Shown piece after piece: positions 25,101 through 39,647 of a stretch of DNA of 64,000 nucleotides; position 1 is the first letter of the stretch, and every line of letters starts with the position of its first letter. The stretch lies in NCBI GenBank assembly GCA_963580285.1, contig OY757014.1:98687372-98751371 (forward strand), in the 5' to 3' direction. The position numbers and the translations under genes are program-made. The notes under the pieces were generated by a model. It saw nothing but the letters and a program-made list of their open reading frames with translations. It was not told the origin of the DNA and searched no databases. The stretch comes from Lucinisca nassula (lineage: Eukaryota; Mollusca; Bivalvia; Lucinida; Lucinidae).

Positions 25101-28100
25101 GGCCCAATAGGGGGACAATTATGCAAGTGACTCCAAAATGATAACCCATTTCACATACCGTTCAATTTTGAAACTATTTCGGAACCGCAGCCTCTTAATA
25201 TCATTCATTTATCATGTTTACCATATAGACTGATGTCAGGGCAAAATCGTTCATTGGGTGAAGTAGCGTCACATTCCCTAGTATGGGGCCCAAAGAGGGG
25301 AAAATCAGTGTAAGTGCTGAAAATCGTTATAAATGCAAGTTTAACACGTGGTTCGATTTTCAGCCTCTCAGCCTCTAAATATCTGCATTTCGTTCTGTCA
25401 GCGATAAAGCTAAATGACTCGGCATACTCCTCATAGGGATCAAGTGGCGTCACATTCCCTGTTAAGGGGACCAACGAGGGGAAAATCAATATAGGTGGTG
25501 TAAATGTTCGGAGTAAATAATACAGCCTCTACATTTACATTAAAATTCATACATCAAAGCCTCCAAATATCTATACTGTATTATGTTAAACATGTGTCTA
25601 GTTGCCTAGACAAAATCCTAAGAGGGTATGATTCGCGTCACATTCCCTGATATGGGGCCCAATAGGGAGACAATTATGCAAGTGACTCCAAAATGATAAC
25701 CCATTTCACATATCGTTCAATTTTGAAACTATTTCGGAACCGCAGCCTCTTAATATCTTTCATTTATTATGTTTACCATATAGACTGACGTCAGAGCAAA
25801 ATCGTGCATTGGGTGAAGTAGCGTCACATTCCTAAGTATGGGGCCCAAAGAGGGGAAAATCAGTGTAAGTGCTGAAAATCGTTATAAATGCAAGTTTAAC
25901 ACGTGGGTTCGATTTTCAGCCTCTCAGCCTCTAAATATCTGCATTTCGTTCTTTCAGCGATAAAGCTAAATGACTCGGCATACTACTCATAGGGATCAAG
26001 TGGCGTCACATTCCCTGTTAAGGGGACCAACGAGGGGAAAATCAATATAGGTGGCGTAAATGTTCGGAGTAAATAATACAGCCTCTACATTTACATTAAA
26101 ATTCACACATCAAAGCCTCTAAATATCTATTTTGTATTATGTTAAACATGTTCCTAGTTGCCTAGACAAAATCTTTAGAGGGTATGAATTGCGTCACGTT
26201 CAATGATATGGGGCCCAATAGGGGGAAAATTATGCAAGTGACTCCAAAATGATAACCCATTTCAGATATCCTTCAATTTTGAAACTATTTCGGAACCACA
26301 GCCTCTTAATATCTTTCATTTATTATGTTTACCATATAGACTGATGTCAGGGCAAAATCGTACATTGGATGAAGTAGCGTCACATTCCCTAGTATGGGGC
26401 CCAAAGAGGGGAAAAACAGTGTAAGTGCTGAAAATCGTTATAAATGCAAGTTTAACACGTGGGTTCGATTTTCAGCCTCTCAGCCTCTAAATATCTGCAT
26501 TTCGTTCTGTCAGCGATAAAGCTAAATGACTCGGCATACTACTCATAGGGATCAAGTGGCGTCACATTCCCTGTTAAGGGGACCAACGAGGGGAAACTCA
26601 ATATAGGTGGCGTAAATGTTCGGAGTAAATAATACAGCCTCTACATTTACATTAAAATTCACACATCAAAGCCTCTAAATATCTATATTGTATTAGGTTA
26701 AACATGTTCCTAGTTGCCTAGACAAAATCCTTAGAGGGTATGATTCGCGTCACATTCCCTGATATGGGGCCCAATAGGGGGACAATTATGCAAGTGACTC
26801 CAAAATGATAACCCATTTCACATATCGTTCAATTTTGAAACTATTTCGGAACCGCAGCCTCTTAATATCTTTCATTTATTATGTTTACCATATAGACTGA
26901 TGTCAGAGCAAAATCGTACATTGGTTGAAGTTGCGTCACATTCCTTAGTATGGGGCCCAAAGAGGGGAAAATCAGTGTAAGTGCTGAAAATCGTTATAAA
27001 TGCAAGTTTAACACGTGGGTTCGATTTTCAGCCTCTCAGCCTCTAAATATCTGCATTTCGTTCTGTCAGCGATAAAGCTAAATGACTCGGCATACTCCTC
27101 ATAGGGATCAAGTTGCGTCACATGCCCTGTTAAGGGGACCAACGAGGGGAAAATCAATATAGGTGGTGTAAATGTTCGGAGTAAATAATACAGCCTCTAC
27201 ATTTACATTAAAATTCACACATCAAAGTCTCTAAATATCTATATTGTATTAAGTTAAACATGTGTCTATTTGCCTAGACAAAATCCTTAGAGGGTATGAT
27301 TTGCGTCACATTCCCTGATATGGGGCCCAATAGGGGGACAATTATGCAAGTGACTCCAAAATGATAACCCATTTCACATATCGTTCAATTTTGAAACTAT
27401 TTCGGAACCGCAGCCTCTTAATATCTTTAATTTATCATGTTTACCATATAGACTGATGTCAGGGCAAAATCGTTCATTGGGTGAAGTAGCGTCACATTCC
27501 CTAGTATGGGGCCCAAAGAGGGGAAATTCAGTGTAAGTGCTGAAAATCGTTACAAATGCAAGTTTAACACGTGGGTTCGATTTTCAGCCTCTCAGCCTCT
27601 AAATATCTGCATTTCGTTCTGTCAGCGATCAAGCTAAATGACTCGGCATACTCCTCATAGGGATCAAGTTGCGTCACATTCCCTGTTAAGGGGACCAACG
27701 AGGGGAAAATCAATATAGGTGGAGTATATGTTCGGAGTAAATTATACAGCCTCTACATTTACATTAAAATTCACACATCAAAGCCTCTAAATATCTATAT
27801 TGTATTATGTTAAACATGTGTCTAGTTGCCGAGACAAAATCCTTAGAGGGTATGATTTGCGTCACATTCCCTGATATGGGGCCCAATAGGGGGACAATTA
27901 TGCAAGTGACTCCAAAATGATAACCCATTTCAGATATCCTTCAATTTTGAAACTATTTCGGAACCGCAGCCTCTTAATATCTTTCATTTATTATGTTTAC
28001 CATATAGACTGATGTCAGGGCAAAATCGTACATTGGATGAAGTAGCGTCACATTCCCTAGTATGGGGCCCAAAGAGGGGAAAATCAGTGTAAGTGCTGAA

Positions 28101-31100
28101 AATCGTTATAAATGCAAGTTTAACACGTGGGTTCGATTTTCAGCCTCTCAGCCTCTAAATATCTGCATTTCGTTCTGTCAGCGATAAAGCTAAATGACTC
28201 GGCATACTCCTCATAGGGATCAAGTTGCGTCACATTCCCTGTTAAGGGGACCAACGAGGGGAAAATCAATATAGGTGGTGTAAATGTTCGGAGTAAATAA
28301 TACAGCCTCTACATTTACATTAAAATTCACGCATCAAAGCCTCTAAATATCTATATTGTATTAGGTTAAACATGTGTCTATTTGCCTAGACAAAATCCTT
28401 AGAGGGTATGATTTGTGTCACATTGCCTGATATGGGGCCCAATAGGGTGACAATTATGCAAGTGACTCCAAAATGATAACCCATTTCACATATCGTTCAA
28501 TTTTGAAACTATTTCGGAACCGCAGCCTCTTAATATCTTTCATTTATCATATTTACCATATAGACTGATGTCAGGGCAAAATCGTTCATTGGGTGAAGTA
28601 GCGTCACATTCCCTAGTATGGGGCCCAAAGAGGGGAAATTCAGTGTAAGTGCTGAAAATCGTTACAAATGCAAGTTTAACACGTGGGTTCTATTTTCAGC
28701 CTCTCAGCCTCTAAATATCTGCATTTCGTTCTGTCAGCGATAAAGCTAAATGACTCGGCATACTCCTCATAGGGATCAAGTGGCGTCACATTCCCTGTTA
28801 AGGGGACCAACGAGGGGAAAATCAATATAGGTGGAGTATATGTTCGGAGTAAATTATACAGCCTCTACATTTACATTAAAATTCACACATCAAAGCCTCT
28901 AAATACCTATATTGTATTATGTTAAACATGTGTCTAGTTGCCGAGACAAAATCCTTAGAGGGTATGATTTGCGTCACATTCCCTGATATGGGGCCCAATA
29001 GGGGGACAATTATGCAAGTGACTCCAAAATGATAACCCATTTCACATATCGTTCAATTTTGAAACTATTTCGGAACCGCAGCCTCTTAATATCTTTAATT
29101 TATCATGTTTACCATATAGACTGATGTCAGAGCAAAATCGTACATTGGGTGAAGTAGCGTCACATTCCCTTGTTTGGGGCCCAAAGAGGGGAAATTCAGT
29201 GTAAGTGCTGAAAATCGTTATAAACTTAAGTTTAACACGTGGGTCCGATTTTCAGCCTCTCAGCCTCTAAATATCTGCATTTCGTTCTGTCAGCGATAAA
29301 GCTAAATGACTCGGCATGCTATTCATAGCGATCAAGTTGCGTCACATTCCCTGTTAAGGGGACCAACGAGGGGAAAATCAATATAGGTGGTGTAAATGTT
29401 CGGAGTAAATAATAAAGCCTCTACATTTACATTAAAATTCACACATCAAAGCCTTTAAATATCTATATTGTATCAGGTTAAACATGTTCCTAGTTGCCTA
29501 GACAAAATCCTTAGAGGGTATGATTCGCGTCACTTTCCCTGATATGGGGCCCAATAGGGAGACAATTATGCAAGTGACTCCAAAATGATAACCCATTTCA
29601 CATATCGTTCAATTTTGAAACTATTTCGGAACCGCAGCCTCTTAATATCTTTCATTTATTATGTTTACCATATAGACTGATGTCAGAACAAAATCGTACA
29701 TTGGGTGAAGTAGCTTCACATTCCTTATAATGGGGCCCAAAGAGGGGAAAATCAGTGTAAGTGCTGAAAATCGTTATAAATGCAAGTTTAACACGTGGGT
29801 TCGATTTTCAGCCCCTCAGCCTCTAAATAAATGCATTTCGTTCTGTCAGCGATAAAGCTAAATGGCTCGGCATACTCCTCATAGGGACCAAGTGGCGTCA
29901 CATTCCCTGTTAAGGGGACCAACGAGGGGAAAATCAATATAGGTGGTGTAAATGTTCGGAGTAAATAATATAGCCTCTACATTTACATTAAAATTCACAC
30001 ATCAAAGCCTCTAAATATCTATATTGTATTAGGTTAAACATGTGTCTATTTGCCTAGACAAAATCCTTAGAGGGTATGATTTGCGTCACATTCCCTGATA
30101 TGGGGCCCAATAGGGGGACAATTATGCAAGTGACTCCAAAATGATAACCCATTTCACATATCGTTCAATTTTGAAACTATTTCGGAACCGCAGCCTCTTA
30201 ATATCTTTCATTTATCATTTTTTGCCATATAGACTGATGTCAGGGCAAAATTGTTCATTGGGTGAAGTAGCGTCACATTCCCTAGTAAGGGGCCTAAAGA
30301 GGGGAAATTCAGTGTAAGTGCTGAAAATCGTTATAAATGCAAGTTTAACACGTGGGTTCGATTTTCAGCCTCTCAGCCTCTAAATATCTGCATTTCGTTC
30401 TGTCAGCGATAAAGCTAAATGACTCGGCATACTCCTCATAGGGATCAAGTGGCGTCACATTCCCTGTTAAGGGGACCAACGAGGGGAAAATCAATATAGG
30501 TGGAGTATATGTTCGGAGTAAATAATACAGCCTCTACATTTACATTAAAATTCACACATCAAAGCCTCTAAATACCTATATTGTATTATGTTAAACATGT
30601 GTCTAGTTGCCGAGACAAAATCCTTAGAGGGTATGATTTGCGTCACATTCCCTGATATGGGGCCCAATAGGGAGACAATTATGCAAGTGACTCCAAAATG
30701 ATAACCCATTTCAGATATCCTTCAATTTTGAAACTATTTCGGAACCGCAGCCTCTTAATATCTTTCATTTATTATGTTTACCATATAGACTGATGTCAGG
30801 GCAAAATCGTACACTGGATGAAGTAGCATCACATTCCCTAGTATGGGGCCCAAAGAGGGGAAAATCAGTGTAAGTGCTGAAAATCGTTATAAATGCAAGT
30901 TTAACACGTGGGTTCGATTTTCAGCCTCTCAGCCTCTAAATATCTGCATTTCGTTCTGTCAGCGATAAAGCTAAATGACTCGGCATGCTACTCATAGGGA
31001 TCAAGTGGCGTCACATTCCCTGTTAAGGGGACCAACGAGGGGAAAATCAATATAGGTGGCGTAAATGTTCGGAATGAATAATACAGCCTCTACATTTACA

Positions 31101-34100
31101 TTAAAATTCACACATCAAAGCCTCTAAATATCTATATTGTATTAGGTTAAACATGTTCCTAGTTGCCTAGACAAAATCCTTAGAGGGTATGATTCGCGTC
31201 ACATTCCCTGATATGGGACCCAATAGGGGGACAATTATGCAAGTGACTCCAAAATGATAACCCATTTCACATATCGTTCAATTTTGAAACTATTTCGGAA
31301 CCGCAGCCTCTTAATATCTTTCATTTATTATGTTTACCATATAGACTGATGTCAGGGCAAAATCGTACATTGGGTGAAGTAGCGTCACATTCCTTAGTAT
31401 GGGGCCCAAAGAGGGGAAAATCAGTGTAAGTGCTGAAAATCGTTATAAATGCAAGTTTAACACGTGGGTTCGATTTTCAGCCTCTCAGCCTCTAAATATC
31501 TGCATTTCGTTCTGTCAGCGATAAAGCTAAATGACTCGGCATACTCCTCATAGGGATCAAGTTGCGTCACATTCCCTGTTAAGGGGACCAACGAGGGGAA
31601 AATCAATATAGGTGGTGTAAATGTTCGGAGTAAATAATACAGCCTCTACATTTACATTAATATTCACACATCAAAGCCTCTAAATATCTATATTGTATTA
31701 GGTTAAACATGTGTCTATTTGCCTAGACAAAATCCTTAGAGGGTATGATTTGCGTCACATTCCCTGATATGGGGCCCAATAGGGGGACAATTATGCAAGT
31801 GACTCCAAAATGATAACCCATTTCACATATCGTTCAATTTTGAAACTATTTCGGAACCGCAGCCTCTTAATATCTTTAATTTATCATGTTTACCATATAG
31901 ACTGATGTCAGGGCAAAATCGTTCATTGGGTGAAGTAGCGTCACATTCCCTAGTATGGGGCCCAAAGAGGGGAAATTCAGTGTAAGTGCTGAAAATCGTT
32001 ACAAATGCAAGTTTAACACGTGGGTTCGATTTTCAGCCTCTCAGCCTCTAAATATCTGCATTTCGTTCTGTCAGCGATCAAGCTAAATGACTCGGCATAC
32101 TCCTCATAGGGATCAAGTTGCGTCACATTCCCTGTTAAGGGGACCAACGAGGGGAAAATCAATATAGGTGGAGTATATGTTCGGAGTAAATTATACAGCC
32201 TCTACATTTACATTAAAATTCACACATCAAAGCCTCTAAATATCTATATTGTATTATGTTAAACATGTGTCTAGTTGCCGAGACAAAATCCTTAGAGGGT
32301 ATGATTTGCGTCACATTCCCTGATATGGGGCCCAATAGGGGGACAATTATGCAAGTGACTCCAAAATGATAACCCATTTCAGATATCCTTCAATTTTGAA
32401 ACTATTTCGGAACCGCAGCCTCTTAATATCTTTCATTTATTATGTTTACCATATAGACTGATGTCAGGGCAAAATCGTACATTGGATGAAGTAGCGTCAC
32501 ATTCCCTAGTATGGGGCCCAAAGAGGGGAAAATCAGTGTAAGTGCTGAAAATCGTTATAAATGCAAGTTTAACACGTGGGTTCGATTTTCAGCCTCTCAG
32601 CCTCTAAATATCTGCATTTCGTTCTGTCAGCGATAAAGCTAAATGACTCGGCATACTCCTCATAGGGATCAAGTTGCGTCACATTCCCTGTTAAGGGGAC
32701 CAACGAGGGGAAAATCAATATAGGTGGTGTAAATGTTCGGAGTAAATAATACAGCCTCTACATTTACATTAAAATTCACGCATCAAAGCCTCTAAATATC
32801 TATATTGTATTAGGTTAAACATGTGTCTATTTGCCTAGACAAAATCCTTAGAGGGTATGATTTGTGTCACATTGCCTGATATGGGGCCCAATAGGGTGAC
32901 AATTATGCAAGTGACTCCAAAATGATAACCCATTTCACATATCGTTCAATTTTGAAACTATTTCGGAACCGCAGCCTCTTAATATCTTTCATTTATCATA
33001 TTTACCATATAGACTGATGTCAGGGCAAAATCGTTCATTGGGTGAAGTAGCGTCACATTCCCTAGTATGGGGCCCAAAGAGGGGAAATTCAGTGTAAGTG
33101 CTGAAAATCGTTACAAATGCAAGTTTAACACGTGGGTTCTATTTTCAGCCTCTCAGCCTCTAAATATCTGCATTTCGTTCTGTCAGCGATAAAGCTAAAT
33201 GACTCGGCATACTCCTCATAGGGATCAAGTGGCGTCACATTCCCTGTTAAGGGGACCAACGAGGGGAAAATCAATATAGGTGGAGTATATGTTCGGAGTA
33301 AATTATACAGCCTCTACATTTACATTAAAATTCACACATCAAAGCCTCTAAATACCTATATTGTATTATGTTAAACATGTGTCTAGTTGCCGAGACAAAA
33401 TCCTTAGAGGGTATGATTTGCGTCACATTCCCTGATATGGGGCCCAATAGGGGGACAATTATGCAAGTGACTCCAAAATGATAACCCATTTCACATATCG
33501 TTCAATTTTGAAACTATTTCGGAACCGCAGCCTCTTAATATCTTTAATTTATCATGTTTACCATATAGACTGATGTCAGAGCAAAATCGTACATTGGGTG
33601 AAGTAGCGTCACATTCCCTTGTTTGGGGCCCAAAGAGGGGAAATTCAGTGTAAGTGCTGAAAATCGTTATAAACTTAAGTTTAACACGTGGGTTCGATTT
33701 TCAGCCTCTCAGCCTCTAAATATCTGCATTTCGTTCTGTCAGCGATAAAGCTAAATGACTCGGCATGCTATTCATAGCGATCAAGTTGCGTCACATTCCC
33801 TGTTAAGGGGACCAACGAGGGGAAAATCAATATAGGTGGTGTAAATGTTCGGAGTAAATAATAAAGCCTCTACATTTACATTAAAATTCACACATCAAAG
33901 CCTTTAAATATCTATATTGTATCAGGTTAAACATGTTCCTAGTTGCCTAGACAAAATCCTTAGAGGGTATGATTCGCGTCACTTTCCCTGATATGGGGCC
34001 CAATAGGGAGACAATTATGCAAGTGACTCCAAAATGATAACCCATTTCACATATCGTTCAATTTTGAAACTATTTCGGAACCGCAGCCTCTTAATATCTT

Positions 34101-37100
34101 TCATTTATTATGTTTACCATATAGACTGATGTCAGAACAAAATCGTACATTGGGTGAAGTAGCGTCACATTCCTTATAATGGGGCCCAAAGAGGGGAAAA
34201 TCAGTGTAAGTGCTGAAAATCGTTATAAATGCAAGTTTAACACGTGGGTTCGATTTTCAGCCCCTCAGCCTCTAAATAAATGCATTTCGTTCTGTCAGCG
34301 ATAAAGCTAAATGGCTCGGCATACTCCTCATAGGGACCAAGTGGCGTCACATTCCCTGTTAAGGGGACCAACGAGGGGAAAATCAATATAGGTGGTGTAA
34401 ATGTTCGGAGTAAATAATATAGCCTCTACATTTACATTAAAATTCACACATCAAAGCCTCTAAATATCTATATTGTATTAGGTTAAACATGTGTCTATTT
34501 GCCTAGACAAAATCCTTAGAGGGTATGATTTGCGTCACATTCCCTGATATGGGGCCCAATAGGGGGACAATTATGCAAGTGACTCCAAAATGATAACCCA
34601 TTTCACATATCGTTCAATTTTGAAACTATTTCGGAACCGCAGCCTCTTAATATCTTTCATTTATCATTTTTTGCCATATAGACTGATGTCAGGGCAAAAT
34701 TGTTCATTGGGTGAAGTAGCGTCACATTCCCTAGTAAGGGGCCTAAAGAGGGGAAATTCAGTGTAAGTGCTGAAAATCGTTATAAATGCAAGTTTAACAC
34801 GTGGGTTCGATTTTCAGCCTCTCAGCCTCTAAATATCTGCATTTCGTTCTGTCAGCGATAAAGCTAAATGACTCGGCATACTCCTCATAGGGATCAAGTG
34901 GCGTCACATTCCCTGTTAAGGGGACCAACGAGGGGAAAATCAATATAGGTGGAGTATATGTTCGGAGTAAATAATACAGCCTCTACATTTACATTAAAAT
35001 TCACACATCAAAGCCTCTAAATACCTATATTGTATTATGTTAAACATGTGTCTAGTTGCCGAGACAAAATCCTTAGAGGGTATGATTTGCGTCACATTCC
35101 CTGATATGGGGCCCAATAGGGAGACAATTATGCAAGTGACTCCAAAATGATAACCCATTTCAGATATCCTTCAATTTTGAAACTATTTCGGAACCGCAGC
35201 CTCTTAATATCTTTCATTTATTATGTTTACCATATAGACTGATGTCAGGGCAAAATCGTACACTGGATGAAGTAGCATCACATTCCCTAGTATGGGGCCC
35301 AAAGAGGGGAAAATCAGTGTAAGTGCTGAAAATCGTTATAAATGCAAGTTTAACACGTGGGTTCGATTTTCAGCCTCTCAGCCTCTAAATATCTGCATTT
35401 CGTTCTGTCAGCGATAAAGCTAAATGACTCGGCATGCTACTCATAGGGATCAAGTGGCGTCACATTCCCTGTTAAGGGGACCAACGAGGGGAAAATCAAT
35501 ATAGGTGGCGTAAATGTTCGGAATAAATAATACAGCCTCTACATTTACATTAAAATTCACACATCAAAGCCTCTAAATATCTATATTGTATTAGGTTAAA
35601 CATGTTCCTAGTTGCCTAGACAAAATCCTTAGAGGGTATGATTCGCGTCACATTCCCTGATATGGGACCCAATAGGGGGACAATTATGCAAGTGACTCCA
35701 AAATGATAACCCATTTCACATATCGTTCAATTTTGAAACTATTTCGGAACCGCAGCCTCTTAATATCTTTCATTTATTATGTTTACCATATAGACTGATG
35801 TCAGGGCAAAATCGTACATTGGGTGAAGTAGCGTCACATTCCTTAGTATGGGGCCCAAAGAGGGGAAAATCAGTGTAAGTGCTGAAAATCGTTATAAATG
35901 CAAGTTTAACACGTGGGTTCGATTTTCAGCCTCTCAGCCTCTAAATATCTGCATTTCGTTCTGTCAGCGATAAAGCTAAATGACTCGGCATACTCCTCAT
36001 AGGGATCAAGTTGCGTCACATTCCCTGTTAAGGGGACCAACGAGGGGAAAATCAATATAGGTGGTGTAAATGTTCGGAGTAAATAATACAGCCTCTACAT
36101 TTACATTAATATTCACACATCAAAGCCTCTAAATATCTATATTGTATTAGGTTAAACATGTGTCTATTTGCCTAGACAAAATCCTTAGAGGGTATGATTT
36201 GCGTCACATTCCCTGATATGGGGCCCAATAGGGGGACAATTATGCAAGTGACTCCAAAATGATAACCCATTTCACATATCGTTCAATTTTGAAACTATTT
36301 CGGAACCGCAGCCTCTTAATATCTTTCATTTATCATGTTTACCATATAGACTGATGTCAGGGCAAAATCGTTCATTGGGTGAAGTAGCGTCACATTCCCT
36401 AGTATGGGGCCCAAAGAGGGGAAATTCAGTGTAAGTGCTGAAAATCGTTACAAATGCAAGTTTAACACGTGGGTTCGATTTTCAGCCTCTCAGCCTCTAA
36501 ATATCTGCATTTCGTTCTGTCAGCGATAAAGCTAAATGACTCGGCATACTCCTCATAGGGATCAAGTGGCGTCACATTCCCTGTTAAGGGGACCAACGAG
36601 GGGAAAATCAATATAGGTGGTGTATATGTTCGGAGTAAATTATACAGCCTCTACATTTACATTAAAATCCACACATCAAAGCCTCTAAATACCTATATTG
36701 TATTATGTTAAACATGTGTCTAGTTGCCGATACAAAATCCTTAGAGGGTATGATTTGCGTCACATTCCCTGATATGGGGCCCAATAGGGGGACAATTATG
36801 CAAGTGACTCCAAAATGATAACCCATTTCAGATATCCTTCAATTTTGAAACTATTTCGGAACCGCAGCCTCTTAATATCTTTCATTTATTATGTTTACCA
36901 TATAGACTGATGTCAGGGCAAAATCGTACATTGGGTGAAGTAGCGTCACATTCCCTAGTATGGGGCCCAAAGAGGGGAAAATCAGTGTAAGTGCTGAAAA
37001 TCGTTATAAATGCAAGTTTAACACGTGGGTTCGATTTTCAGCCTCTCAGCCTCTAAATATCTGCATTTCGTTCTGTCAGCGATAAAGCTAAATGACTCGG

Positions 37101-38800
37101 CATACTCCTCATAGGGATCAAGTTGCGTCACATTCCCTGTTAAGGGGACCAACGAGGGGAAAATCAATATAGGTGGTGTGAATGTTCGGAGTAAATAATA
37201 CAGCCTCTACATTTACATTAAAATTCACACATCAAAGCCTCTAAATATCTATATTGTATTAGGTTAAACATGTTCCTAGTTGCCTAGACAAAATCCTTAG
37301 AGGGTATGATTCGCGTCACATTCCCTGATATGGGGCCCAATAGGGGGACAATTATGCAAGTGACTCCAAAATGATAACCCATTTCACATATCGTTCAATT
37401 TTGAAACTATTTCGGAACCGCAGCCTCTTAATATCTTTCATTTATTATGTTTACCATATAGACTGATGTCAGAGCAAAATCGTACATTGGGTGAAGTAGC
37501 GTCACATTCCTTAGTATGGGGCCCAAAGAGGGGAAAATCAGTTTAAGTGCAGAAAATCGTTATAAATGCAAGTTTAACACCTTGGTTCGATTTTCAGCCT
37601 CTCAGCCTCTAAATATCTGCATTTCGTTCTGTCAGCGACAAAGCTAAATGACTCGGCATACTCCTCATAGGGATCAAGTGGCGTCACATTCCCTGTTAAG
37701 GGGACCAACGAGGGGAAAATCAATATAGGTGGTGTAAATGTTCGGAGTAAATAATACAGCCTCTACATTTACATTAAAATTCACACATCAAAGCCTCTAA
37801 ATATCTATATTGTATTATGTTTAACATGTGTCTAGTTGCCTAGACAAAATCCTTAGAGTGTATGATTCGCGTCACATTCCCTGATATGGGGCCCAATAGG
37901 GGGACAATTATGCAAGTGACTCCAAAATGATAACCCATTTCACATATCGTTCAATTTTGAAACTATTTCGGAACCGCAGCCTCTTAATATCTTTCATTTA
38001 TTATGTTTACCATATAGACTGATGTCAGAGCAAAATCGTACATTGGGTGAAGTAGGGTCACATTCCTTAGTATGGGGCCCAAAGAGGGGAAAATCAGTGT
38101 AAGTGCTGAAAATCGTTATAAAAGCAAGTTTAACACGTGGGTTCGATTTTCAGCCTCTCAGCCTCTAAATATCTGCATTTCGTTCTGTCAGCGATAAAGC
38201 TAAATGACTCGGCATACTCCTCATAGGGATCAAGTTGCGTCACATTCCCTGTTAAGGGGACCAACGAGGGGAAAATCAATATAGGTGGTGTAAATGTTCG
38301 GAGTAAATAATACAGCCTCTACATTTACATTAAAATTCACACATCAAAGCCTCTAAATATCTATACTGTATTATGTTAAACATGTGTCTAGTTGCCTAGA
38401 CAAAGTCCTTAGAGGGTATGATTCGCGTCACATTCCCTGATATGGGGCCCAATAGGGAGACAATTGTGCAAGTGACTCCAAAATGATAACCCATTTCACA
38501 TATCGTTCAATTTTGAAACTATTTCGGAACCGCAGCCTCTTAATATCTTTCATTTATTATGTTTACCATATAGACTGATGTCAGAGCAAAATCGTACATT
38601 GGGTGAAGTAGCGTCACATTCCTTAGTATGGGGCCAAAAGAGGGGAAAATCAGTGTAAGTGCTGAAAATCGTTATAAATGCAAGTTTAACACGTGGGTTC
38701 GATTTTCAGCCTCTCAGCCTCTAAATATCTGCATTTCGTTCTGTCAGCGATAAAGCTAAATGACTCGGCATACTCCTCATAGGGATCAAATGGCGTCACA
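16120..38800 (+). repeat. Main satellite core: 556-bp a-b-c trimer, ~41 copies
   Basis: From here monomers follow strictly as a (~188 bp), b (~186 bp), c (~182 bp), giving a 556-bp unit; the TTAAGG of class a recurs at 19,341, 19,897, 20,453 and 21,009. Class d is absent. Copies become progressively more alike to the right, and longer repeats of five and eight trimers appear. Every class keeps the GCGTCACATTCCCT and GCCTCTAAATATCT boxes at similar spacing. No genes and no transposon insertions occur in these 22.7 kb. The hierarchical structure is like that of centromeric satellites, but position on the chromosome cannot be told from sequence. Confidence 0.95.
27262..36310 (+). repeat. Two near-identical 4,449-bp higher-order repeats
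   Basis: Rare variants recur at a constant offset of 4,449 bp, i.e. eight 556-bp trimers: ATATCTTTAATTTATCATG at 27,421 and 31,870; ATTTGTGTCACATTGCC at 28,411 and 32,860; TTTATCATTTTTTGCC at 30,211 and 34,660. In a reading by eye I found only a few differences between copies (near 29,245, 29,714 and 31,074). Outside this span the same offset still aligns but with more differences. Confidence 0.9.
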
Positions 38801-39647
38801 TTCCCTGTTAAGGGGCCCAACGAGGTGAAATTCATAATAAGTGGTGCAAATGGTCGAAGTAATCAATACAGTTCAACAATTACATTAAAATTCACACACC
38901 AAAACCTCCAAATATCTATATTATATAAAGTTAAACATGCAGCTGATGGGATAGGCATATTCTTCAGAGGGTATGACTCGCGTCACATTCCCCATATATG
39001 GGGCCCAGTAGGGGACAATTATACAAGTGACACAAAGATGATAACAAATATCACATACCGTTCAAGATTGATTATATTTCGGAACCCCGACCTGTTAATA
39101 TCTTTCATATAATATGTTTATCATTTAGAATGGTGTCAGTGCATAATCATACAATAGGTCAAGAAGCGTCACATTCTTTTGTATGGGGCCCAAAGAAGGG
39201 AAATTCCATTTAACTAATTAAAATCGTTCAAAATGCACGTTTAACATTAATGTGTAAATTTCGGCAATCGAAGCCTCTAAATACATGTCATCCATTATGT
39301 TCAACATGTTGCCTGATGCCTATGCACACTCTTAAAATGGGTACGATTGCGTCACATTCCCTTACACGAGGCCCTACAGTGGGGGAAAAGTCATATAAGG
39401 GATGTAAATGGCCAATAAATTCGCAAAGTCTTGAACGTTGTGTTAAATTTCATCATCTCATCCTCTGAATATCCGAAATTCGTTCTCTAGGCGATAAAGC
39501 TAGATGCCTCGGCATACTTCTCACGTGGCTCATGTGGCGTCACATTCACTGTCAATGGGACCAACGAGGGGAGATTCATTATAGGTGATATAAATCGTCG
39601 AAGGCATTGATACAGCTTTAAATTTACATTTAAATTCACACACCAAA
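38801..39647 (+). repeat. Main satellite, diverged right edge (a-b-c-d)
   Basis: One run of four classes in the order a, b (near 38,982), c (39,166), d (39,349), then a (39,535). Class d returns and divergence rises, mirroring the left edge. Confidence 0.9.

Noticed and set aside
16120..38800. Could the regular array be a CRISPR array?
   Set aside because: Repeats are ~185/556 bp, contiguous and without unique spacers, and the sequence is eukaryotic.
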